Below, piece by piece: positions 13,151 to 20,419 of a stretch of 20,419 nucleotides of DNA (position 1 is the stretch's first letter; each line of letters begins with the position of its first letter). The DNA is from JAJPHU01 sp035553375. Lineage in GTDB: Bacteria > Planctomycetota > Planctomycetia > Gemmatales > Gemmataceae. The position numbers were made by a program, and so were the translations under genes. The notes beneath the pieces were generated by a model. That model saw only the letters and a program-made list of their open reading frames with translations. It ran no database searches and was not told the DNA's origin. The stretch is taken from NCBI GenBank assembly GCA_035553375.1, contig DATNCY010000204.1, positions 1-20,419 of the forward strand. The letters are read 5' to 3'.

Positions 13151-15031
13151 ATGCTTTCGCATCCTCGATTGCCGATTTCGTTGCTGGGTCTTCTCCTGAC
13201 GGGTGCTTTCGTCTGCGCCGCCGACGAGCCGCGCTACGCCGGTAAACCGCTGGCGTTCTGGCTGGAGGAACTCAAAAGCGATGATCCACTCATCCGCGAG
13301 GAAGCCATTGCGGTGCTGGCCGACGCGGGGCCGGCGGCGCGCGCGGCCGTGCCAAGACTGGAGACGCTTCTGAAGGACCAACAGCGTAGCGTGCGCACTC
13401 AGGCGGCACTCGCGCTGTGGCGCATCGCCGGGCAGACGAAGCCAGCGATCACGGCGTTGACCGAGGCGGTGCGCGATCCCGCCACACCCAATCGCGCGGA
13501 AATGCTCGGCAAACTGAGCGAGTTCGGCAGCGCGGCAGCCAGCAGCGCACCCGCCGTCGTCGAGTTCATCCGCGATGCGAATCCGGTCGTGCGCACGCAA
13601 GCCGTCATGGCGATGCAGCGATTCGGTGCAACGGCCGTGCCCTCGATTCTGCCTCTGCTCGATCATGCGGATCGTCGTGTTCGCCGATCCGCATGCCACG
13701 CACTCGGCCTACTGGGTCCGTCCGCCAAGGATGCCGTGCCGAAACTGGCCGCCCTCTTGAAAGACGCCGATGAGGAAGTCCGCCAAGAATCTCTCGCCAC
13801 GCTTGGTCGTATCGGCAGTACGGCGCGCTCGGCCGCGCCAACGCTGCTCGAATGGACGCGCGACAAAAATCCCCATGTCCGCGCCGCCGGCTTGAAGGGC
13901 CTTCAAGAGATATTCGCGGATCCCAAACTGGCACGACCGGCGGCGCTGGATGGACTCGAAGACGAAGATCCGCTTGTCCGCGTCCGGGCCGTCATACTGC
14001 TATGGCGCATCGCCCCGAAGCACGCCGATATTTTGCCGCACACTCTCGAACTCCTCAAGCAGCCGGTCGGCCGAATCGAACTGCTGACTCTGCTCGGCCA
14101 GCTGGGGCCGAGCGCCGCTCGGGCCGTGCCGGTATTGACGAAGCTGCTGGCCGATCACGATTTCCAGGTGCGCCGCCAGGCCATTCAGGCGCTGGGCCAG
14201 ATGGGACGCGCGGCCCGCTCCGCAGCCCCTGCGCTGACCGAACTGCTTCGCCCCGCCGATTTCGCCACTCGGCAGACTATTGTGATGGCGCTGCGAGCCA
14301 TCGGCGGCGATGAGCGGATGGTGCCCATCGTTCTCGAAGTGGCTAAACAGGACATGAGTACGCGCATGGTGTGTCTGCCGCTGTTGGCCAGCCTCGGCCC
14401 CAAGGCCAGCGCCGCCACGCCCTGGCTGGTCACGGAACTACGCCGCCCGCCGTCCTACGTGACGGTGCAAATGGCCGAGACGTTGCACAAGATCGACCCC
14501 GAACGCGCCCGCAAGGAGGCCGTGCCGGTGTTGCAAACCATGCTCAAGCCCACCGCTCCGTGGCGCGTGTATGCGGCCATGACGCTGCGCCGGCTCAAGC
14601 CGGACAGCGACGAGGCACTGGATACGCTCATCGAATGCGTCACCGGAAAGGACTTCAACGCTCGCCAGCAAGCCTGTCAATTTCTGGGCACGCTGGGGAA
14701 ATCGGCTCGTAAGGCCGCCCCCGCGCTGCGGCAAGCGCTGCGCGATCCCGCGATTCCCCATCGCGTCGCCGCCGCTTCCTCACTGTGGCAAATCACCGGC
14801 GAAACCAAGACGACGGTGCCGGTGTTGCTGGAAGCGCTGAAGCCATCCTCCGTCAACTACGCGCGCTACCAGGCCGCGCTGCATCTAGGCGAGATGGGAC
14901 CACCTATCAAAACGATGGCCCTGCCCACCCTCCAGAAATTCCGCAACGATCCCGATTTGTTTGTTCGCAACAGCGTTTTCCAGGCCATTCAGCGAATCGA
15001 TGGCACCGCCAACAAGCCGAACATGCCGTGA
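13151..15031 (+). CDS. Exported HEAT-repeat protein
   Basis: This 626-residue protein has a signal peptide (MLSHPRLPISLLGLLLTGAFVCA) cut before ADEP, then YAGKPLAFWLEELKSDDPLIREEA, a common opening in planctomycete exported HEAT proteins. About fourteen alpha-helical repeats of 37-40 residues follow. They carry the pattern D-x-x-V-R-x-x-A-x-x-A-L-x-x-I/L-G-x-x-A-x-x-A-x-P-x-L, for example RRSACHALGLLGPSAKDAVPKLAALL written in part. HEAT solenoids bind other proteins; no catalytic residues are seen. It is probably periplasmic. It ends seven bases before the WD40 gene, so the two are likely one operon. No strong ribosome-binding site precedes the ATG, which is chosen for the signal peptide. Confidence 0.92.
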   Translation: MLSHPRLPISLLGLLLTGAFVCAADEPRYAGKPLAFWLEELKSDDPLIREEAIAVLADAGPAARAAVPRLETLLKDQQRSVRTQAALALWRIAGQTKPAITALTEAVRDPATPNRAEMLGKLSEFGSAAASSAPAVVEFIRDANPVVRTQAVMAMQRFGATAVPSILPLLDHADRRVRRSACHALGLLGPSAKDAVPKLAALLKDADEEVRQESLATLGRIGSTARSAAPTLLEWTRDKNPHVRAAGLKGLQEIFADPKLARPAALDGLEDEDPLVRVRAVILLWRIAPKHADILPHTLELLKQPVGRIELLTLLGQLGPSAARAVPVLTKLLADHDFQVRRQAIQALGQMGRAARSAAPALTELLRPADFATRQTIVMALRAIGGDERMVPIVLEVAKQDMSTRMVCLPLLASLGPKASAATPWLVTELRRPPSYVTVQMAETLHKIDPERARKEAVPVLQTMLKPTAPWRVYAAMTLRRLKPDSDEALDTLIECVTGKDFNARQQACQFLGTLGKSARKAAPALRQALRDPAIPHRVAAASSLWQITGETKTTVPVLLEALKPSSVNYARYQAALHLGEMGPPIKTMALPTLQKFRNDPDLFVRNSVFQAIQRIDGTANKPNMP

Positions 15032-15038
15032 GGTATCC

Positions 15039-17489
15039 ATGTGTATGCGAACTCGTCTTTTGTCACTGGTCCTTCTGGGCGTGTGCGGCGCGTCGTTCGC
15101 GGCGGAGCCGGCGCGCGACCGCTTCGGTGATCCGCTGCCGGAAGGAGCCATCGCACGCATGGGTAGCATGCGCTTCCGCGATGATAAGATCATCGTCGAG
15201 GCCGTTTTCTCGGCCGATGGCAAGACGCTGGCGACCACCGGCGATGGTCTTTCCATCTGCTTCTGGGACTCGGCCACCGGCAAACAAGTGCGGCGCGTGC
15301 CGGTTAAAACGCCCGGTTCAACCGGACAGGTTCACTTTAGCGCCGACGGCAAGACGCTGGTTCGGGGCGGCTACGATGGTATCATTCGCTTCGTCGATGT
15401 CGCCACGGGAGTCGAACAAAAGACGCTGATTCATCCGCAACGCACCTACGTGCGAGCGCTGGATCTCTCGCGCGACGGCAAAACCCTCGTTGCGATTCAT
15501 CAAGGATCGGTCATCGTCTGGGATGTGGCGACGGGCAAACAACTTCATGAGATCAAGGGATTGCAAAACGCGCCCTTGCCTCCGGGCGGATTGATCGCTT
15601 TGACGCCGGACGGCAAGCAATTCATCATGCCGCACGCGGACGGTTCGCTGCATCTGGTCGAGGTCGCTTCCGGCAAGGAGGTCCGCGCTCTGGAGATGCC
15701 GGCGGTTCGGCCGGGCACGCCGCCAACGCTGCGCGTGCAGCGCCTGGCCATTTCACCGGACGGTCGCTATGTGGCCTTCGGCGGCTACTCCGGTCCCGCC
15801 GTCCTTTGCGAACTGGCGACCGGCAAGCGCGTGCGCGAACTGCCCGCCACGCTCAACAGTGTCGCGGGTCTGGCGTTCACCCCTAACAGCCGCTTTCTCG
15901 CCGTGAGTACCTACCAGGGCGTTTATGTTTTCGGCGTCCTCTCCGGCAAGAAGTTACGCCACTTTCCGACGGCATTTAGGGGCGGCACCATGCGCAACAC
16001 GCTGGTCTTCTCGCCGGACGGCCGAACGCTGGCCGCGCTGGGATCGAGTTACAGCATCCGTCTATGGGATATGGCCTCCGACCGTGAGTTGCATCCCTCC
16101 GTTGGCCATGAGACCGTGGTTCAGTCGCTGGTGTTTCTCGCCGATGGTAAGCGTCTGGCCTCCAGCGCCAACAATGGACATCTCCTCGTCTGGGATGTGG
16201 CGACCAGCCGCGACATTGCTCGCCGCGACGTTTACTTCTATCCGAACACGCTGAGCGTGGCCGAGGATGGCCGGACGTTGCGCTTTCTCACCAACGATCG
16301 ATCGGTCCATCGGTGGGAACCCGTCAGCAACCGTTATGAGCAGGGCGTTGCCGCCGTCGCGCTGCCGGGTGGTCCTCAGCCGGTACTCTCACCCGATGGC
16401 CGAAGTTTGGCCGCGTCCGCGCCCGATCGCAAGATTTATCTGTACGATTTCGGATCGAGCAAGGGACCACGGACGCTCATGCAAACGCAAAACTGGAACG
16501 CCCAGCTTCGCTTCTCGCCGGATAGCCGCCGACTGCTGACGACCGATTCGGACAACACGCTGCGTCTATGGGATTGCGCCACCGCCAAGCAAGTGCGCGA
16601 ACTGAAATCCGCGGGTCCCATGCGCGGCATGGTCTCACACGTAGCCTTTTTCCACGATGGCCGCAGCATGGCACTGTTTGATGGTCAGCTGCATATCCGC
16701 GAAATCGCCAGCGGTGGCGAGCGTTTGCCCCCGCAGCCCTCCGGCGCGCTGACCGCTCTGGCCGTTTCGCCGGACGGCCGATTTCTGGCGCAGGGCCACT
16801 ACGACGGCAGCATCTCGATTCGCGGAACCGCCACCGGCAAAGATCTCGCTCAGCTGCGCGGGCCGCAGGGCATCATTCACACACTGGCTTTCAGCCCCGA
16901 TAGCCGTCTGCTCGCTTCCGGCGGCGCCAACGGCACCATCCTTGTCTGGAAACTGCCGGACAGCGATGGCTTACCGGCCACCCTGAAAGCGGAAGCAGCC
17001 GCTTCGTTGTGGCAAGCGCTCGCGGACACCGACGCCGTCAATGCCAATCGCGCGCTCGGTGGCCTGGCCGCCGCGCCGGCTCAGGCCGTTCCGCTCATCA
17101 AGGAACGCTTCCGCGCCACCCCTCCGCGCGTCGATCCCAAGCGGCTGGCGCGTCTCATCGCCAATCTGGACGATGACGTTTTCAAGGTGCGCGAGAAGGC
17201 CACCCGCGAATTGGCCGAAGCCGGCTCTGACGCCGCCGACGCTCTCCGTAAGGCTCTGGCGAACGATCCCTCGGTGGAGGCTAAAGGCCGCATAGAAGGT
17301 CTGCTCAATCGCCTGGACAAGGGCGGCTCCTCCGAACATCTGCGCCACCTGCGCGCCATCGAAGTGCTGGAACGCATTGGCACGCCGGCGGCGAAGGATG
17401 TGCTGCGTGAATTGGCCGGTAAGCCGCTGTCGGAGGAACTGGGCGAGGAAATTCGCGCGAGCCGGCGGCGCATGGGCGAACGTCCGTGA
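15039..17489 (+). CDS. Exported WD40-repeat protein with C-terminal HEAT-like domain
   Basis: This 816-residue protein has a signal peptide (MCMRTRLLSLVLLGVCGASFA) cut before AEPARDRF. The entry module RDRFGDPLPEGAIARMG leads into about thirteen WD40-type blades up to about residue 640 (SADGKTLATTG, VWDVATGKQLHEI, LWDMASDREL, LWDCATAKQVREL, SPDSRLLASGGANGTILVW), enough for two propellers. From about 650 a helical domain follows (LWQALADTDAVNANRALGG ... RLIANLDDDVFKVREKATRELAEAG), usual for this planctomycete family. It is probably a scaffold in the periplasm; no enzyme motif is seen. ATG 15039 has GAGGT five bases upstream, part of the preceding stop region; ATG 15045 is an alternative. Confidence 0.92.
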   Translation: MCMRTRLLSLVLLGVCGASFAAEPARDRFGDPLPEGAIARMGSMRFRDDKIIVEAVFSADGKTLATTGDGLSICFWDSATGKQVRRVPVKTPGSTGQVHFSADGKTLVRGGYDGIIRFVDVATGVEQKTLIHPQRTYVRALDLSRDGKTLVAIHQGSVIVWDVATGKQLHEIKGLQNAPLPPGGLIALTPDGKQFIMPHADGSLHLVEVASGKEVRALEMPAVRPGTPPTLRVQRLAISPDGRYVAFGGYSGPAVLCELATGKRVRELPATLNSVAGLAFTPNSRFLAVSTYQGVYVFGVLSGKKLRHFPTAFRGGTMRNTLVFSPDGRTLAALGSSYSIRLWDMASDRELHPSVGHETVVQSLVFLADGKRLASSANNGHLLVWDVATSRDIARRDVYFYPNTLSVAEDGRTLRFLTNDRSVHRWEPVSNRYEQGVAAVALPGGPQPVLSPDGRSLAASAPDRKIYLYDFGSSKGPRTLMQTQNWNAQLRFSPDSRRLLTTDSDNTLRLWDCATAKQVRELKSAGPMRGMVSHVAFFHDGRSMALFDGQLHIREIASGGERLPPQPSGALTALAVSPDGRFLAQGHYDGSISIRGTATGKDLAQLRGPQGIIHTLAFSPDSRLLASGGANGTILVWKLPDSDGLPATLKAEAAASLWQALADTDAVNANRALGGLAAAPAQAVPLIKERFRATPPRVDPKRLARLIANLDDDVFKVREKATRELAEAGSDAADALRKALANDPSVEAKGRIEGLLNRLDKGGSSEHLRHLRAIEVLERIGTPAAKDVLRELAGKPLSEELGEEIRASRRRMGERP

Positions 17490-17531
17490 TGCGCTTTGCG
17501 ACCGCTCCGAGGGGCACGAACAGCATGAGAT

Positions 17532-17590
17532 AGGCCCCGCTTGCCGAGCGGGGCCTGGACGCCACAGGTGCCGCTTGCCGAGCGGCACCT
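17532..17590. terminator. Two tandem hairpins with identical TGCCG loops
   Basis: Hairpin one is 17532-17556 (AGGCCCCGCT, loop TGCCG, then its complement). Hairpin two is 17566-17590 (AGGTGCCGCT, same loop, complement). Both have 10-bp perfect stems, nine bases apart, and share the centre CCGCTTGCCGAGCGG. They follow the stop of the WD40 gene by 42 bases and probably end that transcript; neither has a T-run. Confidence 0.7.
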
Positions 17591-17638
17591 ACCGCATTTC
17601 GGCGGAGATAACCTGTTTACAAGAGGAGGTGAAGCATC

Positions 17639-18070
17639 ATGCCAATCTCGCCGATCATCCGCGACGTGTTTGGCCATTTTCAGAACCTCAATCTTTTGGC
17701 TCTGCTGTTCGATTTGCATCAGGATCGAACGGCCCGCCAAGCGTGGTCGAGCGGTACCTTGCTCTGCCCGGTGGCCCACGGTCTGCCTGCCGGATTACAG
17801 GTGCAACAGTTGACCGTGCTGGGGCAGATGGCCCAGCTGGGGCACGGCTGCGATTTCGCTGCCCGCCATCTCGGAGCCGATCCGGCTGCGGTGCTGCGCT
17901 TTGTGCGCTCTTGGGACGCCGACGCTTTCAGCCGCGGCTGGCTGTGCCAGCAGCTTTTCGAGTTGTGGCAGGAACGTCTTGAGGATGCCGAGGCCGTGCA
18001 GGAGTTGTTGCACAGCGGCTGTGCGCTCCAGGAGGCGGCGCCGGCGACGGCGGAATCAAACGAAAAATAA
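17639..18070 (+). CDS. Small hypothetical protein upstream of the sigma factor
   Basis: This 143-residue soluble protein has no signal peptide or membrane helix. AGGAGGTGA at 17624-17632, a near-perfect Shine-Dalgarno six bases before ATG, is the strongest translation signal in the window and suggests high expression. The sequence is mainly helical, with LCPVAHGLPAG near residue 43, a possible turn rich in Cys/His, and DFAARHLGADPAAVLRFVRSWD near 72-93, which is reminiscent of a helix-turn-helix but is not a recognised one. Five cysteines and several histidines could bind metal. I do not recognise the family. It lies 75 bases before the sigma factor, so it could be a regulatory partner, for example an anti-sigma or adaptor protein, but no sequence feature proves that. 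Confidence 0.8.
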   Translation: MPISPIIRDVFGHFQNLNLLALLFDLHQDRTARQAWSSGTLLCPVAHGLPAGLQVQQLTVLGQMAQLGHGCDFAARHLGADPAAVLRFVRSWDADAFSRGWLCQQLFELWQERLEDAEAVQELLHSGCALQEAAPATAESNEK

Positions 18071-18145
18071 CCGTGCGCCGTGGCGGTCTCGTGGGCACCA
18101 TAAAGCAGAATCGTCTTCCGTGTGCCCGATTCGAGGGTTGTCGCC

Positions 18146-20419
18146 ATGTCTTCGCCGGCCGGATCAATCTTGCACCATCTCCGCCGCTTGGCTCCGCCAG
18201 CTTCCGACGCCGCGCTGCTGACGCGCTGGAGGGACCAGCGCGATGAGGCCGCCTTCGCGGCTCTGGTGACGCGTCATGGACCGATGGTTCTGGGCGTTTG
18301 TCGCCGTGTGTTGGGCGATGTGCAACATGCCGAAGACACTTTCCAAGCCACGTTTCTCGTTCTCGCACGCAAGGCAAACCGCGTGCGCCGGCCGGAAGCG
18401 CTGGCGAGTTTCCTCTATGGCGTCGCTCTCCGGGTGGCGCGCAAGGCACGCGGAACGGCGGCTCACCGCTTGCGGTTTCGCGCCAAGCCGCAAGCGACTT
18501 CCGAGCCGGTCGATCCGCATCTCGATCCACTCGATGTACTCAGCGGCCGCGAACTGCTGGCGTTGATTGATCAGGAAGTGGCGCGCTTGCCGGAAGTGTA
18601 TCGATTACCACTCTTGTTGTGCCTGCTGCAAGGGCGAACCGTCGAGGAGGCGGCGCGGCTGCTCGGTTGGAGCATCGGTTCGCTGCGCGGCCGGCTGGCG
18701 CGTGGCCGCGAACGATTGCGTGAACGACTGACGCGACGCGGCGTGGGATTGTCCGCGGGAACGCTCGTGCTGCTGGCTCCCGCCGTGGTTTCCGAGCGTT
18801 TGCTGGCCGATTGTGTCCGTAATCTCGCTGTACCTGCTTCTGCCGCAGTCAATGCTCTGGCGAGGTCGGTGCCGGTTCTGAAAATGAAGATGGTTTGTTT
18901 GGGCCTTCTCGTTGTGGCGGCGGTTGGCTTGGGAACAGGCTTGCCATTGCTCCGCGCTCCACAGATGGAGACACCGAACGCCGTCACTCCGGCCGCGCCG
19001 TCGCAAGCGAAGAACGAACCGCGCCGTGATCGCTACGGCGATCCGTTGCCGCCGGGAGCCAGCGCACGTCTGGGAACGCTGCGCTTCCGCGCTCCCGGTG
19101 AAGTCGCAGCGTTGGCGTTCGCTCCCGATGGCAAGACCATCGCCGTGTCCTCGCGCGGGGGGCTGTTCCTCATGGACGCCGCCAGCGGCAAACGACTTCG
19201 CCGCCTCCCCTCCGCGACTCCCGATTGGCTGCCCGAAGCTCCCATCGTCTTTTCGGCGGACGGCAAACGGCTGATCGGTCGAGGACACAAGATCGCCGGC
19301 TCCTCCGCCTTGCCGGTGGTGCGCGTCTGGGAGTTGGTCGGCGAACGCGAGCCACGCGAGTACGATATTGGACTATGGGTGCTTTGGGTGGGATGGTCGG
19401 TCGAGGGTCAACCGCTGGCCATCCGCGCCGAAGAAGGGACGCTGCATTTGCACGATTTGGCCGCGGGCCGATCGCGCCGCTTCGCCTGCAAGGAACCCCG
19501 CAAATATCCATCGGGTTTCATCAGCCGCGATCCTCCGGTCGCCTGCTCGCCCGTCGCGAAAGCGCTGGCCGTCGTGGACGACAAGAACGTGGTTCACGTC
19601 TGGGATACCACCACTGGCCGCGAGCGCTGCACCTTCCAGCCCAAAGGAGAGAGTTTTTACTCGCTGACCTTTTCGCCGAATGGTCGTCGGTTGCTTACCA
19701 TCAGTCCGAAGGCCGTGCAGATGTGGGACGTGGCGACGGCCAAGGCGCTGTACACCACGAACACGACCCGGACTTTTGGCCATGCGGTTTTCTCGTCGGA
19801 CGGCAACACGCTGGCCATTGGCAATGCCTGGGATCGCATTGAGTTCTGGGACGGGGTGACGGGTCAGGAGCGCGGCCACACACAAGATAAAGATGCCTTC
19901 AGCGAGGCCATTGCCCTGTCCGCCGATGGCAAACGGCTAGTCACTTCCACGAGATACGGCAGCGCGCTCCATCTTTGGGATGTTGCCAGCGGCAAAAGGA
20001 AGGCCGAGCCGATAGGACACACGAATCGTCCTTCCGGGACGTTCTCGCCTGATGGCCGGCGCGTGGCGACCCGCGGTAGCATGGACGGCACCTTCCGTAT
20101 ATGGGATGCGCGAAGCGGCGAACAACTCATCCAGCTTTCGTCACGGGGCGCGGCGGGCGATTGCGCTTTCTCACCCGACGGTCGATCCCTTTTCGCCTCC
20201 GGCTCCTCCGGCTCGCCGACGGTCTACGACGCGGCGACCGGAAAACGGCAGCACGTCTTGCCGCTCGACGATCCGGATCGACCGGACACGGTCCAGTCGG
20301 TCAGTTCCATGCACCTATCCGATGATGGTAAATCGTTGGTTGCATTCAGCTATTACTATCCCAAGAAAGACGGTGCCGGCCCGCGCTACGGCGACACGTT
20401 GATAACCGGCTGGGACACA
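18146..20419 (+). CDS. ECF sigma factor fused to a transmembrane helix and WD40 repeats (3' end outside window)
   Basis: The frame is open from ATG 18146 to the window end, giving 758 codons. GAGGG lies eight bases before the ATG. Residues of about 24-103 form sigma region 2 (FAALVTRHGPMVLGVCRRVLGD ... AEDTFQATFLVLARKA ... SFLYGVALRVARKAR, in part), which melts and reads the -10 element. Residues of about 137-197 form region 4 (LPEVYRLPLLLCLLQGRT, EEAARLLGWSIGSLRGRLARGRERL), which reads the -35 element. A transmembrane helix at about 248-268 follows, then the exported module RRDRYGDPLPPGASARLG and at least nine WD40 blades (VWDTTTGRE, MWDVATAKAL, FWDGVTGQE, LWDVASGKRK, IWDARSGEQ). This fits planctomycete ECF01-Gob-like sigma factors whose C-terminal domain replaces a separate anti-sigma sensor. 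A palindromic repeat lies in the region 2-4 linker. Confidence 0.94.
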   Translation, partial: MSSPAGSILHHLRRLAPPASDAALLTRWRDQRDEAAFAALVTRHGPMVLGVCRRVLGDVQHAEDTFQATFLVLARKANRVRRPEALASFLYGVALRVARKARGTAAHRLRFRAKPQATSEPVDPHLDPLDVLSGRELLALIDQEVARLPEVYRLPLLLCLLQGRTVEEAARLLGWSIGSLRGRLARGRERLRERLTRRGVGLSAGTLVLLAPAVVSERLLADCVRNLAVPASAAVNALARSVPVLKMKMVCLGLLVVAAVGLGTGLPLLRAPQMETPNAVTPAAPSQAKNEPRRDRYGDPLPPGASARLGTLRFRAPGEVAALAFAPDGKTIAVSSRGGLFLMDAASGKRLRRLPSATPDWLPEAPIVFSADGKRLIGRGHKIAGSSALPVVRVWELVGEREPREYDIGLWVLWVGWSVEGQPLAIRAEEGTLHLHDLAAGRSRRFACKEPRKYPSGFISRDPPVACSPVAKALAVVDDKNVVHVWDTTTGRERCTFQPKGESFYSLTFSPNGRRLLTISPKAVQMWDVATAKALYTTNTTRTFGHAVFSSDGNTLAIGNAWDRIEFWDGVTGQERGHTQDKDAFSEAIALSADGKRLVTSTRYGSALHLWDVASGKRKAEPIGHTNRPSGTFSPDGRRVATRGSMDGTFRIWDARSGEQLIQLSSRGAAGDCAFSPDGRSLFASGSSGSPTVYDAATGKRQHVLPLDDPDRPDTVQSVSSMHLSDDGKSLVAFSYYYPKKDGAGPRYGDTLITGWDT
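18467..18496 (+). repeat. Dispersed palindrome embedded in the sigma-factor coding sequence
   Basis: CGCTTGCGGTTT (18467-18478) and AAGCCGCAAGCG (18485-18496) pair with one G-T around a six-base loop. The right arm and following GACT match the intergenic hairpin at 8442-8494, and the left arm matches with one change. It encodes part of HRLRFRAKPQATSEP in the linker between sigma regions 2 and 4, with the reading frame kept. Confidence 0.65.

Noticed and set aside
17377..17982. 201-codon plus-strand frame across the WD40 gene end and the small gene
   Set aside because: Shifted frame overlapping two better-supported genes and passing through the twin hairpins.

Overview
The window looks like the chromosome of a planctomycete, most likely a member of the Gemmataceae. 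This is inferred from gene content and not from any search. The pointers are a BBP7-type outer-membrane barrel with a Cys/Gly-rich stretch, an ECF sigma factor fused through one membrane helix to WD40 repeats, a secreted WD40 protein with a helical tail, a secreted HEAT-repeat protein, a surface protein starting with the LEALEDRxxPS signature, and dispersed palindromes of the kind that yield 'MPARSASKG' and 'SEIRNPK' when translated. DNA is GC-rich, with third-position GC preference in the real genes.

Layout. 1-2046: the tail of an unidentified gene, then DUF58 and a BatD/DUF4381-like membrane protein (the core of an aerotolerance-type 'Bat' operon, without the usual VWA genes downstream), closed by a 24-bp perfect palindrome. 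2329-4080: a small coiled-coil lipoprotein and, convergent to it, a parvulin-type peptidyl-prolyl isomerase lipoprotein; a 23-bp stem hairpin lies between them. 4625-10034: three exported proteins in a row (BBP7 barrel, proline-rich SdrD_B-type surface protein, second barrel), each in its own unit and separated by large hairpins. 10311-11846: comM, the Mg-chelatase-like AAA+ helicase. 12043-13009: a RAYT (REP-associated HUH/Y1 transposase) bracketed by a 23-bp inverted repeat, with a third copy of the repeat outside. 13151-17489: secreted HEAT protein followed 7 bp later by a secreted WD40-HEAT protein. 17639-end: a small orphan protein with a near-perfect Shine-Dalgarno, then the ECF sigma-TM-WD40 gene, which runs off the window.

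How the parts relate. Most genes serve the envelope: outer-membrane barrels, a periplasmic folding factor, exported repeat proteins and a membrane-tethered sigma factor whose exported WD40 domain could sense the same compartment. The exported WD40 protein and the sigma factor share the same entry module (RDR[FY]GDPLPxGAxARxG), which suggests a common origin of the two WD40 portions. The most notable non-genic theme is the density of dispersed palindromic repeats. They sit at many gene ends, one has been read into the C-terminus of the first gene, and one appears to be embedded inside the sigma factor between regions 2 and 4. No rRNA, tRNA or CRISPR was found.
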